The notes under the pieces: generated by a model
What the model was told of the DNA's origin: nothing
What the model saw: only the letters and a program-made list of their open reading frames with translations
The model's database searches: none
Translations under genes and position numbers: made by a program
Shown: positions 43,941 to 52,019 of the stretch, one piece after another
How the letters are laid out: each line of letters starts with the position of its first letter
Position numbering within the stretch: the stretch's first letter is position 1
Assembly (NCBI RefSeq): GCF_030622045.1
Contig: NZ_CP130886.1
Span: 186,001-250,000, forward strand
Source of the DNA: Planctellipticum variicoloris
GTDB taxonomy: Bacteria > Planctomycetota > Planctomycetia > Planctomycetales > Planctomycetaceae
Direction: 5' to 3'
Length of the DNA stretch: 64,000 bases

Positions 43941-46271
43941 ATGTCGCGACTCTGCTCGATCGGCGTGTGCCTGGCGATGGCCTTGACCGACATCCGGCCG
44001 GTACTTGCTCAGTCACCGGTTCGCGGCATCTGGGGCCGCGAAATCCTGTCGCAACCCTTCGACAAGGAACCGTTCCGCGAGATCCGGATTCCGGAGTGGG
44101 TGCAGGAGACCATCGGCTGCGGGTATACGCTGTCCGTGATGGGGACTGAAGCCCGCGCCGCCGCGGCTGCGCATGGGGTGACGCTCAGCGAGATGGGGTT
44201 CGTCGATCCCTTCTATGCGTACTACGACAGCCAGCTCCTGAAACGCCGTAGTCCCCATGTGCCGCCCGAACGGCTCGCCAAGGACATCGCGGAGTACAAG
44301 AAACTGGGAGTGCGGATCCTGGGAGTCTATCCGCCCTGCCTGCAGGCGGAGGTCTGGGAGACTCATCCGGAGTGGCGGCGGATTTCGACGAACACCACCG
44401 AGATCCCCGTGATCGATCTGGTCAAATTCCCCCACGGCGGCATGCTCTGTCTGCTCGGGCCGTACGGTGACTTCTTCATTGAGGTGCTGGCGGAGATCCT
44501 GCGAAAATTCCCGGACGTCGACGCCTTCAGCTTTGATGGCCTCCACTATGGCGGTGTCTGCTACTGCCAGCACTGCCGGGCGGACTATCGGAAGGAAGTC
44601 GGCGGCGAGATTCCGAACGCGGATCTCAACGATCCTGCCTTCCGGCGGTATCAGCACTGGGCCGACCGGCGGATGGAGGACCTTGTCCGGCGGATGCAGA
44701 CGCGGCTGAAGGGGATCAAACCGGAGGTGGCTCTCGTCACCTGGACGACCAACGCCGGGAGGTTCGGACACTTCTTAAGTATCCCGCGGAACATGCCCGC
44801 GCGGATGAACCTGCTCCTCGACGCCCCGGACCAGGAGCTCTGGCTCGACGAGACTAACCGCGGAACAACGATCGTCCCGGCGATCGCCAACGCTTACATG
44901 TGGGCGGTGACCAACCACCGGGTCGGCTTCAGCGAACCGTACATCCTCAGCCACGGCAACCCGTACGGGAAGGACAGTTTTCCACCCGCTGAGATCCAGC
45001 GGCGGATGCTGCTCGCCGTCACCTACGGCGCACAGCCGAGTATCGCGGTGGCTCAGCCGCCTCACCTGCAACAGGCGCTCTACGACTGCATGGACGAGGT
45101 GCAGCGGCGGAAGGAGTGGCTGACGCAGAAGTCGCCTGAGCCCTGGGGGGCGATGCTGCTCAGCGACAACAGCCGGAACTTCTACAGCCGGACATCGGGC
45201 CAGGCGGAAGAACGGTACCTCGCGAATGTGTTCGGGACGTTCCGAACGGCCGTCGAGGAGCATCTGCAGGTCGTGCTGATCAATGACTGGAACCTGACCC
45301 CCGCGGATCTGGCGAAGTACAAGGTGCTGATTCTCCCCAATGCCGCGTGCCTCGACGAGCGCCAGGTCGCGGCGGTCGAGGGCTTCGTGCGGCAGGGGGG
45401 CGGGCTGGTGGCAAGTCTGGATACCTCGCGTTTCGACGAGTTCGGCGACCCGCGGCAGAATTTTGCGCTGGCGGAGGTGTTCGGCGTCGACTACCAGGGG
45501 GCTCCGGACCTGACGGCGACGCCCGCCGAACTGGATGAGAATTTCAAGCTGGCGATCGGTCCCGACTACTGGGAGAAGCGCAAGAGCGTATTCGACTTCC
45601 GTCAGAACGTCGCCTCGCCCCTCAACCAGGGACGGATGAAAACCTACGTCAACGACGAGCCGGTGACGTTCAAAGGCGCCGCGATCCGCGTGGAGCTCCT
45701 CGACCCGGCTGCGCAGACCTGGGGGACTTTCGAGGCGAAGGGAGTCGCCGGAGCGCCGCGTCAGCCGGCGGTAATCGCCCGGCAGCATGGGGCGGGGAAG
45801 GTTGTCTACTTCGCGGCGGGACTCGATGCCGGGTACTACCTCTACGCCTATCCGTACCAGCGACTGGCGCTGAAGCACGCGATTCAGTGGGCGGCGCCCG
45901 TTCTGCAGCCGGTGGCTATTGAGGCCCCGATGTGCGTCCACACGTCGGTCATGCGGCAGCGGAAGGGAGAGACCGAGCGATTGCTGGTGCACCTCTTCAG
46001 CGATCTCAACACGACCGGCCAGCACGCGCTGCCCGTCGATGACGTGCCGCTGCGGGAAGAGACCGTCCCGATCCATGACATCGAGGTGACGTTCGGATCG
46101 GAGTATCGCTTCAGCCGGATCCACCTTGAACCGGGCGGCCTGGACCTGCCTGTCGAGCGAACGGCCGACGGCCGTTCGCTGGTCACCGTCCCCAGACTCG
46201 ATATTCACGCGATTGTCGTTGGCGAACTTCAACCCGCACCAAGGACGACTGACTCTGGCGATCAGCGATGA
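43941..46271 (+). CDS. Exported beta-galactosidase-like (GH42-type) protein
   Basis: This 776-residue protein has a signal peptide, a TIM-barrel-like first half and a beta-galactosidase trimerisation-like (amidotransferase-fold) domain (about 410-560: EPWGAMLLSDNSRNFYSR, YKVLILPNAACLDERQVAAV, FVRQGGGLVASLD). In the barrel, AEYKKLGVRILGVY and DAFSFDGLHYGGVCYCQHC stand at strand ends where GH42-like enzymes keep their residues; the catalytic acids cannot be fixed with certainty. The last 170 residues are beta-rich. It may hydrolyse plant or algal oligosaccharides. GAGAGA precedes the ATG. Confidence 0.78.
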   Translation: MSRLCSIGVCLAMALTDIRPVLAQSPVRGIWGREILSQPFDKEPFREIRIPEWVQETIGCGYTLSVMGTEARAAAAAHGVTLSEMGFVDPFYAYYDSQLLKRRSPHVPPERLAKDIAEYKKLGVRILGVYPPCLQAEVWETHPEWRRISTNTTEIPVIDLVKFPHGGMLCLLGPYGDFFIEVLAEILRKFPDVDAFSFDGLHYGGVCYCQHCRADYRKEVGGEIPNADLNDPAFRRYQHWADRRMEDLVRRMQTRLKGIKPEVALVTWTTNAGRFGHFLSIPRNMPARMNLLLDAPDQELWLDETNRGTTIVPAIANAYMWAVTNHRVGFSEPYILSHGNPYGKDSFPPAEIQRRMLLAVTYGAQPSIAVAQPPHLQQALYDCMDEVQRRKEWLTQKSPEPWGAMLLSDNSRNFYSRTSGQAEERYLANVFGTFRTAVEEHLQVVLINDWNLTPADLAKYKVLILPNAACLDERQVAAVEGFVRQGGGLVASLDTSRFDEFGDPRQNFALAEVFGVDYQGAPDLTATPAELDENFKLAIGPDYWEKRKSVFDFRQNVASPLNQGRMKTYVNDEPVTFKGAAIRVELLDPAAQTWGTFEAKGVAGAPRQPAVIARQHGAGKVVYFAAGLDAGYYLYAYPYQRLALKHAIQWAAPVLQPVAIEAPMCVHTSVMRQRKGETERLLVHLFSDLNTTGQHALPVDDVPLREETVPIHDIEVTFGSEYRFSRIHLEPGGLDLPVERTADGRSLVTVPRLDIHAIVVGELQPAPRTTDSGDQR

Positions 46272-46307
46272 GCGATCAGCCCCGATCCGGAGACTCGCTC
46301 TCGTCTA

Positions 46308-47114
46308 TCACGGCCTCTCGCCCCGGTTCAGCCGGTCCTCGATCTTGTCGAGGACCGGGAGCAGGTCGCTGACGCCATCAATGACGTAGTGGGCTCCCGC
46401 CTGGCGGAACTGGTCGGCGATGGCCTGCAGGCGCTGGCGGAGGTTGTCCGTCGGAAGCGCTGCGATCTCTTCCTCGGACAGACCCAGGGAGTTGCCGGTC
46501 CGGGCGACGGCGACGGTCCAGCAGCCCGCGCTAAGTCCGGCCGAGATCCCGATCGGGGTATCGTCGACGACGACGACCTTCGAGAGCGGATAGATTCCCA
46601 GCAGCTCGCAGGCCCGGAAGTTCAGCCACGGGGCAGGGCGGCCGGCCGAGACGTCGTCGGCGCAGAGAACCACGTCGGGCTCGTATCCGCCGGCTTTTGC
46701 CACCGGCCGGACGACGTCCATCAGCTCGCGGGTGTAGCCGGTCGACGAGCCGATCTTGAGGCCGCGCCGGCGGCATTCGTCGACAACTTCGGGGACGCCG
46801 GGGATGACCGCGGAACCCGCCTCCAGGACCGACGTCTGGAGGGGGAGAAACTCCCGATACATGCGGTCGATGTCGGCGTCGGTCGAGGGGGACCCGTGGG
46901 CGGCCTGCCAGGTGGCGGCGACGCGGGGCATGGCGAGGACGGTTGAGATGTGATCGCGCTTGGCCCGGCCCATCGGCTCGCGGGCTTCGGCGACAGTGAT
47001 TTCGACGCCGCTCCGGCGGAAGATTTCCTGGAAGACCTGGGCGGGGGCCCGGCTGCCGTAGTCCACGGTGGTGCCGGCCCAGTCGAAGAGGATCGCTTGC
47101 AATTGCTGGGGCAT
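46308..47114 (-). CDS. phnX: Phosphonoacetaldehyde hydrolase
   Basis: This 268-residue HAD-superfamily enzyme splits phosphonoacetaldehyde into acetaldehyde and phosphate. The nucleophile Asp11 is in ILFDWAGTTVD and the Schiff-base Lys52 in MGRAKRDHIST, matching Asp12 and Lys53 of the Bacillus cereus enzyme. KIGSSTGYTRELMDVV, SAGRPAPWLNF and VVVDDTPIGI give HAD motifs II to IV. Length is normal. It is 42 bases downstream of the FAD oxidoreductase gene in the same direction; together they make a plausible route from an aminophosphonate to acetaldehyde. Confidence 0.95.
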   Translation of the reverse strand: MPQQLQAILFDWAGTTVDYGSRAPAQVFQEIFRRSGVEITVAEAREPMGRAKRDHISTVLAMPRVAATWQAAHGSPSTDADIDRMYREFLPLQTSVLEAGSAVIPGVPEVVDECRRRGLKIGSSTGYTRELMDVVRPVAKAGGYEPDVVLCADDVSAGRPAPWLNFRACELLGIYPLSKVVVVDDTPIGISAGLSAGCWTVAVARTGNSLGLSEEEIAALPTDNLRQRLQAIADQFRQAGAHYVIDGVSDLLPVLDKIEDRLNRGERP

Positions 47115-47156
47115 GGAGCAAAGTCCGTCGTTTCGGAGTGAGGGGCCAGTCAGTAC

Positions 47157-48305
47157 TCAGTCGAGCGATTCGTCGTCGGTCCAGCGGTTCCAAAGTTCGT
47201 CGGCCAGGCCGAACGACATGGTCATGCCGGCTCCGCCTGTTCCGGTCAGGACGCGGACGGAGGGCAGGGGGGTGGCTTCGAACGCGGGGAGCTGGGGGTG
47301 CTTGGCATAGATCCCGTGCCAGCGCTGTGCGATCTCCCAGGTCGGAAACTGGAAGACCTTCGTCAGCTCGCGAAGCATCAGGTCGTCGATGACCGCCTTG
47401 TCGAAAGGCTCGATCTCGTCGCCGTACTCGTGGGAGTCGCCCAGGATCACTTCGCCGGCGTCGTTCTGGGACGCCATGACGTGAATGCCATACCGGTCGA
47501 GTTCCGGCGTTTCGCAGGCGATGCGATCCCGGACTTCGCGGAGTGTCGGGCAGATCTCGAAGTTGTGGTAGTGGCGGAGTGTCAGACCGCTGGCGAGGTG
47601 CGGACCGAGCCGCCAGTCTCCTGGCTGCCGGACCGTCCGGAGCATCTGCAGCTTGCAGCGAACCAGTGGCGAGGCGGCGAAGATTTCCGGAAACAGAGTC
47701 TCGAAGTCGGCTCCGCCGCAGACGACGATTCGCCATCCGGGCCAGGTCCGGCCGTCTGAGGTGTGGACTTCGCCGTCTGCAATGCGGGTCGCGGTGAGGC
47801 CGAACTCGAACCGGACGCCATGCCGTTCGACGAGCCACGCGGCGATGGCGGCGGAGGCAGTCCGGGGATTGACGACCGCTTCGGTCGGGCTGAAGAGACC
47901 GCCGAGCAGTCCCTTCGGCTGGGCAGCGGGGGTCCTTCGCAGGACTTCGTCACGGTCCAGCAGGCTGACGAAACAACCCAGGTCTGGGGCGGCCGCGGCG
48001 AACTCGCGGAGGACCTGCCATTCGTCTTCGCGGTGCGCCAGGTGGATCGAGCCGCACGTCTGAACCCAGAGGCCCGCCTCCCGGGCCAGTTCCAGCCAGA
48101 GGTCGAGACTGCGGAGAGCGATGGCGTGCCTGTCGCCGTGCGGTTGGCCGACGGGCCAGACCATCCCGAAGTTTCGGACCGAGGCGCCGGCGGCGCGCGA
48201 GGTCCGTTCCAGGACGGTGACCTCGTAGCCTCGCCGGGCGGCGGCCCAGGCATTGGCCAGCCCCACGATGCCGGCCCCGATCACCACCGCCGTCCCGTCG
48301 TTCAC
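47157..48305 (-). CDS. Phosphonate-catabolism FAD-dependent oxidoreductase (TIGR03364/HpnW-like)
   Basis: This 382-residue flavoprotein of the DadA/glycine-oxidase fold has the FAD motif [20 protein letters not shown] at the N-terminus, the second dinucleotide region [17 protein letters not shown] and the C-terminal FAD closure [17 protein letters not shown]. The family (HpnW, recently studied as PbfD) is linked to phnX and is thought to oxidise 2-aminoethylphosphonate or its N-methyl form to phosphonoacetaldehyde. The GTG start at 48305 has GGAGAAG just upstream. It is divergent from the transporter gene, sharing a 137-base promoter region. No phnW transaminase is seen, so this enzyme is the likely source of the aldehyde. 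Confidence 0.88.
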   Translation of the reverse strand: MNDGTAVVIGAGIVGLANAWAAARRGYEVTVLERTSRAAGASVRNFGMVWPVGQPHGDRHAIALRSLDLWLELAREAGLWVQTCGSIHLAHREDEWQVLREFAAAAPDLGCFVSLLDRDEVLRRTPAAQPKGLLGGLFSPTEAVVNPRTASAAIAAWLVERHGVRFEFGLTATRIADGEVHTSDGRTWPGWRIVVCGGADFETLFPEIFAASPLVRCKLQMLRTVRQPGDWRLGPHLASGLTLRHYHNFEICPTLREVRDRIACETPELDRYGIHVMASQNDAGEVILGDSHEYGDEIEPFDKAVIDDLMLRELTKVFQFPTWEIAQRWHGIYAKHPQLPAFEATPLPSVRVLTGTGGAGMTMSFGLADELWNRWTDDESLD

Positions 48306-48442
48306 GAATTCTTCTCCAGTTCAGGCTATGGTGACTCCGGGGGGTGCCCCCCGCGTCGGATGAGCGTTTCTGCTGTTCTTGCCGTAGACTGTTTCCGCGA
48401 CCGGCTCCCGGTCGCCCATCCCCATCCCGGAGATCCGTCAGC
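48306..48442. promoter_or_regulatory. Shared divergent promoter region of the phosphonate cluster
   Basis: The 137 bases between the FAD oxidoreductase and the MFS gene must drive both arms. A GC palindrome-like patch (GACTCCGGGGGGTGCCCCCCGCGTC, near 48330-48354) could be an operator or hairpin. No regulator gene is linked to the cluster in this window. Confidence 0.4.
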
Positions 48443-49786
48443 ATGACTGACGATCATGCAGAAACTATGAACGAGGCCCGCCCGGACCGCCAGCCGGGCG
48501 GGGCCTGGTTCCTGAATTTCTGGGTGACGGCCGCGGCGTTCGGGACGTACTTCTGCATGTACGGATTTCGAAAGCCCTACACCGCGGCGACCTATGCCGA
48601 CGTCGTTGTCTGGGCCGGGTTGAGCCTCAAAACGCTGCTGGTCATTTCGCAGACGCTGGGCTATCTGCTGTCCAAATTCATTGGGATCCGGGTGGTGGCC
48701 GAGCTGCCCCCGCGACAGCGAGCCATGGCGATCCTGGGGCTGATCGGGATGGCCGAGGCGGCGCTGCTGCTGTTCGCGTTCCTCCCCGCTCCCTGGAACT
48801 GTCTCTGTCTGTTCCTCAACGGGCTGCCGCTCGGAATGGTCTTCGGGCTGGTCCTCAGCTTCCTCGAAGGGCGGCGGGCGACCGAGGCGCTTGCGGCCGG
48901 ACTCTGCACCAGTTTCATTGTGGCGGACGGGTTCACCAAGACCGTGGGAAGTTCGCTCCTGCAGGCGGGGGTTTCAGAAACCTGGATGCCGTTTACCGCG
49001 GGGCTGGCCTTTGCACCGGTGCTGGTCTTCAGCGTCTGGCTGCTGTCGCGGACGCCTCCGCCGACCGCCGCCGACGTCGACCATCGAACGGCGCGGACAA
49101 CGCTCAGCCGCTCGGACCGCCAGCAGTTCCTGGGTCGTTATGCGCCCGGTCTGGCGGCGTTGACCGGGGCATACATTCTGATCACCGTCCTGCGGAGCAT
49201 CCGGGCGGACTTTTCGCCGGAGATCTGGCAGGGGCTGGGGTTCGACAAGAGCCCGGGGGTCTTCACCCGGTCGGAGCTCTGGGTCGCACTCGGGGTGATC
49301 ATCGCCAATGGCCTGACGGTCCTGATCCACGACAACCGCCGGGCGTTCTTCGCCTCGCTGGGGATTGCCATCGGCGGCATCGCCCTGCTGCCAGTGGCGC
49401 TGGTTGGACTCCGCCAGGGGTGGCTGGGCGGGTTCCAATTCATGGTGCTGATGGGGCTGGGTCTCTACCTGCCTTACGTCGCCGTCCACACGACAGTCTT
49501 CGAGCGGCTGATTGCCATGACTCGCGACCGGAGCACCGTCGGCTTTCTGCTGACATTTGCCGACGCCTTCGGATATGTCGGCGTCGTGGTCGTGATGCTG
49601 ACCAAAGAGGTGCTCCACGCACAGGGGGTCTTTGAGCGTGGCGGGTTCCTCGAATTTTTCACAACCGCCGCCTGGGTGATTTCCGGGTTCGGGTTGCTGG
49701 GACTGCTGACCGTCTGGGGGTATTTTGTCCGGCGGGAAACCGGCCGCGCGGCGGCAGCCGTCGAGGTCATTCCCGCGGTCGAGTAA
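48443..49786 (+). CDS. MFS-type transporter (DUF5690-like), phosphonate-linked
   Basis: This 447-residue inner-membrane protein has about twelve hydrophobic segments. The early stretch FGTYFCMYGFRKPYTAATY recalls organophosphate:phosphate antiporters (GlpT/UhpT type), and the whole protein resembles the family named DUF5690 (recalled). The position beside the phosphonate genes suggests uptake of an aminophosphonate or export of a product. The ATG at 48443 with GGAGAT upstream is preferred; 48467 is possible. The next gene follows after 18 bases. Confidence 0.82.
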   Translation: MTDDHAETMNEARPDRQPGGAWFLNFWVTAAAFGTYFCMYGFRKPYTAATYADVVVWAGLSLKTLLVISQTLGYLLSKFIGIRVVAELPPRQRAMAILGLIGMAEAALLLFAFLPAPWNCLCLFLNGLPLGMVFGLVLSFLEGRRATEALAAGLCTSFIVADGFTKTVGSSLLQAGVSETWMPFTAGLAFAPVLVFSVWLLSRTPPPTAADVDHRTARTTLSRSDRQQFLGRYAPGLAALTGAYILITVLRSIRADFSPEIWQGLGFDKSPGVFTRSELWVALGVIIANGLTVLIHDNRRAFFASLGIAIGGIALLPVALVGLRQGWLGGFQFMVLMGLGLYLPYVAVHTTVFERLIAMTRDRSTVGFLLTFADAFGYVGVVVVMLTKEVLHAQGVFERGGFLEFFTTAAWVISGFGLLGLLTVWGYFVRRETGRAAAAVEVIPAVE

Positions 49787-49804
49787 GCCTGCTGGACGAA
49801 AAAA

Positions 49805-50905
49805 ATGTCGGCGATGACAAGCTCCGTGCATGCAATGGTCTTCCACCGACCCGGGGAGCCGTTCGCGGCCTGCGAGTTTCCCCTCCCGCACTTGAAGGGT
49901 TCCGAAGTTGCGGTCGACGTCGTGGGATGCACCCTCTGCGGCAGCGATCTCCACTCGTGGGAAGGGCGGCGGACGACGCCATGCCCCACCGTGCTGGGAC
50001 ATGAGATTCTGGGGCGGATCCGAGAATTCGGTCCGACCGCGATTCCTCGGGATGCCGCCGGCCGGCCGCTGGCGATCGGCGATCGGGTGACCTGGTCGAT
50101 CGTGGCCAGTTGCGGCGGGTGCTTCTATTGTCTGCGGGGTCTGCCGCAGAAGTGCGAGCGGCGGGTCAAGTACGGTCACGAGGCGTTGCGGTCCGGCGGA
50201 GAACTGACCGGGGGACTGGCCGAGGTCTGCCACCTCGCCGAGGGGACCGCGATCTTTCGCGTGCCGGATGTGCTGCCCGACGAAGTGGCCTGCCCGGCGA
50301 ATTGTGCGACGGCCACCATCGCCGCGACGCTCCGGACGGCAGGAGATGTCCGTGGCCGGCGGGTGCTGGTTCTCGGGGCCGGGCTGCTGGGCCTGACCGC
50401 CTGCGCGATGAGCCGCTGGCTCGACGCGGAGACGGTCGTCTGTTGCGAGCTCTCCCCTGAGAGGCGCGAACGGGCGCTGGCGTTCGGGGCGACTCACGTT
50501 GTCGGACCGGACGAACTGGCGTCACTGGTCGGAACGCTGACGGACGGGCATGGCGTGGATGTGATCCTGGAACTGACGGGCGCTCCCGCCGCCTTCGAGT
50601 CCGCCTGGCCTCTGGCCAGACTGGGGGGCGTTGTGGTGCTGGTCGGCGCCGTCTTTCCGAGTCGCCCGGTCTCGCTGTCGATGGACGACATTGTGCGTCG
50701 GAACCTGAGCGTGCTCGGGGTCCACAATTATATTCCGGCTGACCTTGGGGAGGCCCTCCGGTTTCTCGAAGCCCGGCATGCCGATCATCCCTTCCGGCAT
50801 GTCGTCTCGGCTTGGGTTCGTCTGGACGAGGTTGACGCGGCCTTCGAGGCGGCCCGCTCTCCCGACATTCTCCGGATGGGGCTGCGCCCGGTGCGCGCCG
50901 GTTGA
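49805..50905 (+). CDS. Zinc-dependent alcohol dehydrogenase, phosphonate-associated (TIGR03366/HpnZ-like)
   Basis: This 366-residue medium-chain dehydrogenase has the catalytic zinc ligands Cys in GCTLCGSDLHSW and His-Glu in VLGHEILGRI. Structural-zinc Cys lie in SCGGCFYCLRGLPQKC, and the NAD(P) fold is VLVLGAGLLGLTACAMSRW. The N-terminal AMVFHRPGEPF is typical. The family is linked to phnX-type phosphonate breakdown. It may act on acetaldehyde or a hydroxyphosphonate; which is unproven. It forms an operon with the MFS gene. Confidence 0.88.
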   Translation: MSAMTSSVHAMVFHRPGEPFAACEFPLPHLKGSEVAVDVVGCTLCGSDLHSWEGRRTTPCPTVLGHEILGRIREFGPTAIPRDAAGRPLAIGDRVTWSIVASCGGCFYCLRGLPQKCERRVKYGHEALRSGGELTGGLAEVCHLAEGTAIFRVPDVLPDEVACPANCATATIAATLRTAGDVRGRRVLVLGAGLLGLTACAMSRWLDAETVVCCELSPERRERALAFGATHVVGPDELASLVGTLTDGHGVDVILELTGAPAAFESAWPLARLGGVVVLVGAVFPSRPVSLSMDDIVRRNLSVLGVHNYIPADLGEALRFLEARHADHPFRHVVSAWVRLDEVDAAFEAARSPDILRMGLRPVRAG

Positions 50906-50980
50906 AATCCTGCTGGCAGGTGCGGCAGGCTGCGGATGATGGCGCGAACTGTCGGCGACCTGGGGGTCTGCGAAAGCGGC

Positions 50981-50996
50981 GTGTTCCACGTGGAAC
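50981..50996. promoter_or_regulatory. Putative parS centromere site
   Basis: The 16-mer TGTTCCACGTGGAACG contains a perfect 14-base palindrome, GTTCCACGTGGAAC. It matches the bacterial parS pattern TGTTnCACGTGnAACA at 15 of 16 places. It lies in a 106-base gap between two convergent genes, where no promoter is needed. ParB (Spo0J) would bind here for chromosome segregation. No parA or parB gene is in the window. Confidence 0.6.
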
Positions 50997-51011
50997 GCGA
51001 AAGTCTCCGGG

Positions 51012-51833
51012 TTACGGACTCTCGGGAAGTTTCAGCGCAGCGGGATCGAGCGGGACGGCGACTCCGTCCGGGGGGATCTCCCGCTTCAACGTCCAGAGTA
51101 CGCCCTGGACGATGGATCGTCGACAGGCGAGGTCCTCCCAGTTGGCATGTCGGTGCAGCCCGCTGAAGCCGAACGACCGCCCGCCGTCAGGCCGTTCCCA
51201 CGCCCAGCCGACGGTCTCCCATGCGCCGTCGATTTCGGCCTCCAGGACCGAGGACCAGCCGGCCCGATCCGCGGGGAATTTTAGACGGTAATAGAACTCG
51301 TCGTCGATGCGGGTCGACGGGACGCCGCGCGACACAGGGTGGGGAGGGACGGCGGGTCTCAGGTCCGTCTCCAGAAACTTGTACTTGCGGTTCGGTCCGC
51401 CGTGGCAGCCTCCGAAGAGGGCGACGAACTCGGGAACCGGATCTGCGGTCCGGCTCCCCATCGCCCAGTGCAGGCAGACCAGTCCGCCTCCCCGGCGCGC
51501 CAGTGCCTGAAAGGCTCGCAGGCGATCCGGGTCGTCGCCGACCCAGCGGGCGCCCTCGGCCAGAAAGAGGACCGCCACGTCCGCGGACTCGAGGAGTTGC
51601 GGGCCATCGGTCCAGGGAGAATCCGCCTGGACGGTCCGGACTTCAAGCCCGTCGTGTCGCTCCAGGAGCTGCTTCAGGATGGTCAATCCGGCGACGTATT
51701 CGTGTGTCGCTGTCGGGTGACCGTCCGGCCGCTGGCTGCAGAGCAGAACCCGCTGGGGTCGGAGAGGCGGAGTATCGGCGATGGCCGGTCCAGCGGTCGC
51801 AATTGCCAGGAGGAGCAGGCAGATCCGAATCAT
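51012..51833 (-). CDS. Exported ThuA-domain protein
   Basis: This 273-residue protein has a signal peptide (MIRICLLLLAIATAGPAIAD) and a ThuA class-I-amidotransferase-like domain. Marks are HPTATHEYVAGLTILKQLL, VAVLFLAEGARWVGD, GGGLVCLHWAMG (where amidotransferases have the nucleophile Cys), GCHGGPNRKYK and SFGFSGLHRHANW near the C-terminus. Planctomycetes have many ThuA paralogues, usually with sugar-utilisation genes. The start at 51833 gives the signal peptide and has GAGGTTC upstream. It is convergent with the dehydrogenase gene across the parS-like site. Confidence 0.85.
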   Translation of the reverse strand: MIRICLLLLAIATAGPAIADTPPLRPQRVLLCSQRPDGHPTATHEYVAGLTILKQLLERHDGLEVRTVQADSPWTDGPQLLESADVAVLFLAEGARWVGDDPDRLRAFQALARRGGGLVCLHWAMGSRTADPVPEFVALFGGCHGGPNRKYKFLETDLRPAVPPHPVSRGVPSTRIDDEFYYRLKFPADRAGWSSVLEAEIDGAWETVGWAWERPDGGRSFGFSGLHRHANWEDLACRRSIVQGVLWTLKREIPPDGVAVPLDPAALKLPESP

Positions 51834-52019
51834 GGGGTGAACCTCGGCGGGGGGATTTCCCGGGAAACCGGGACCGGTCATCCGGAATTCTGTACGAACG
51901 GGCGGTCGGGTCGCCACTGATAAGGGAAAGGGCGAGGTCGAATACGTTCGGCTGGGGCTGCCGTGTCTGGGGCGGAAAGTCGCCTTGGAGACGGCTGCCG
52001 GAAAACGGGAGGACTTCCG

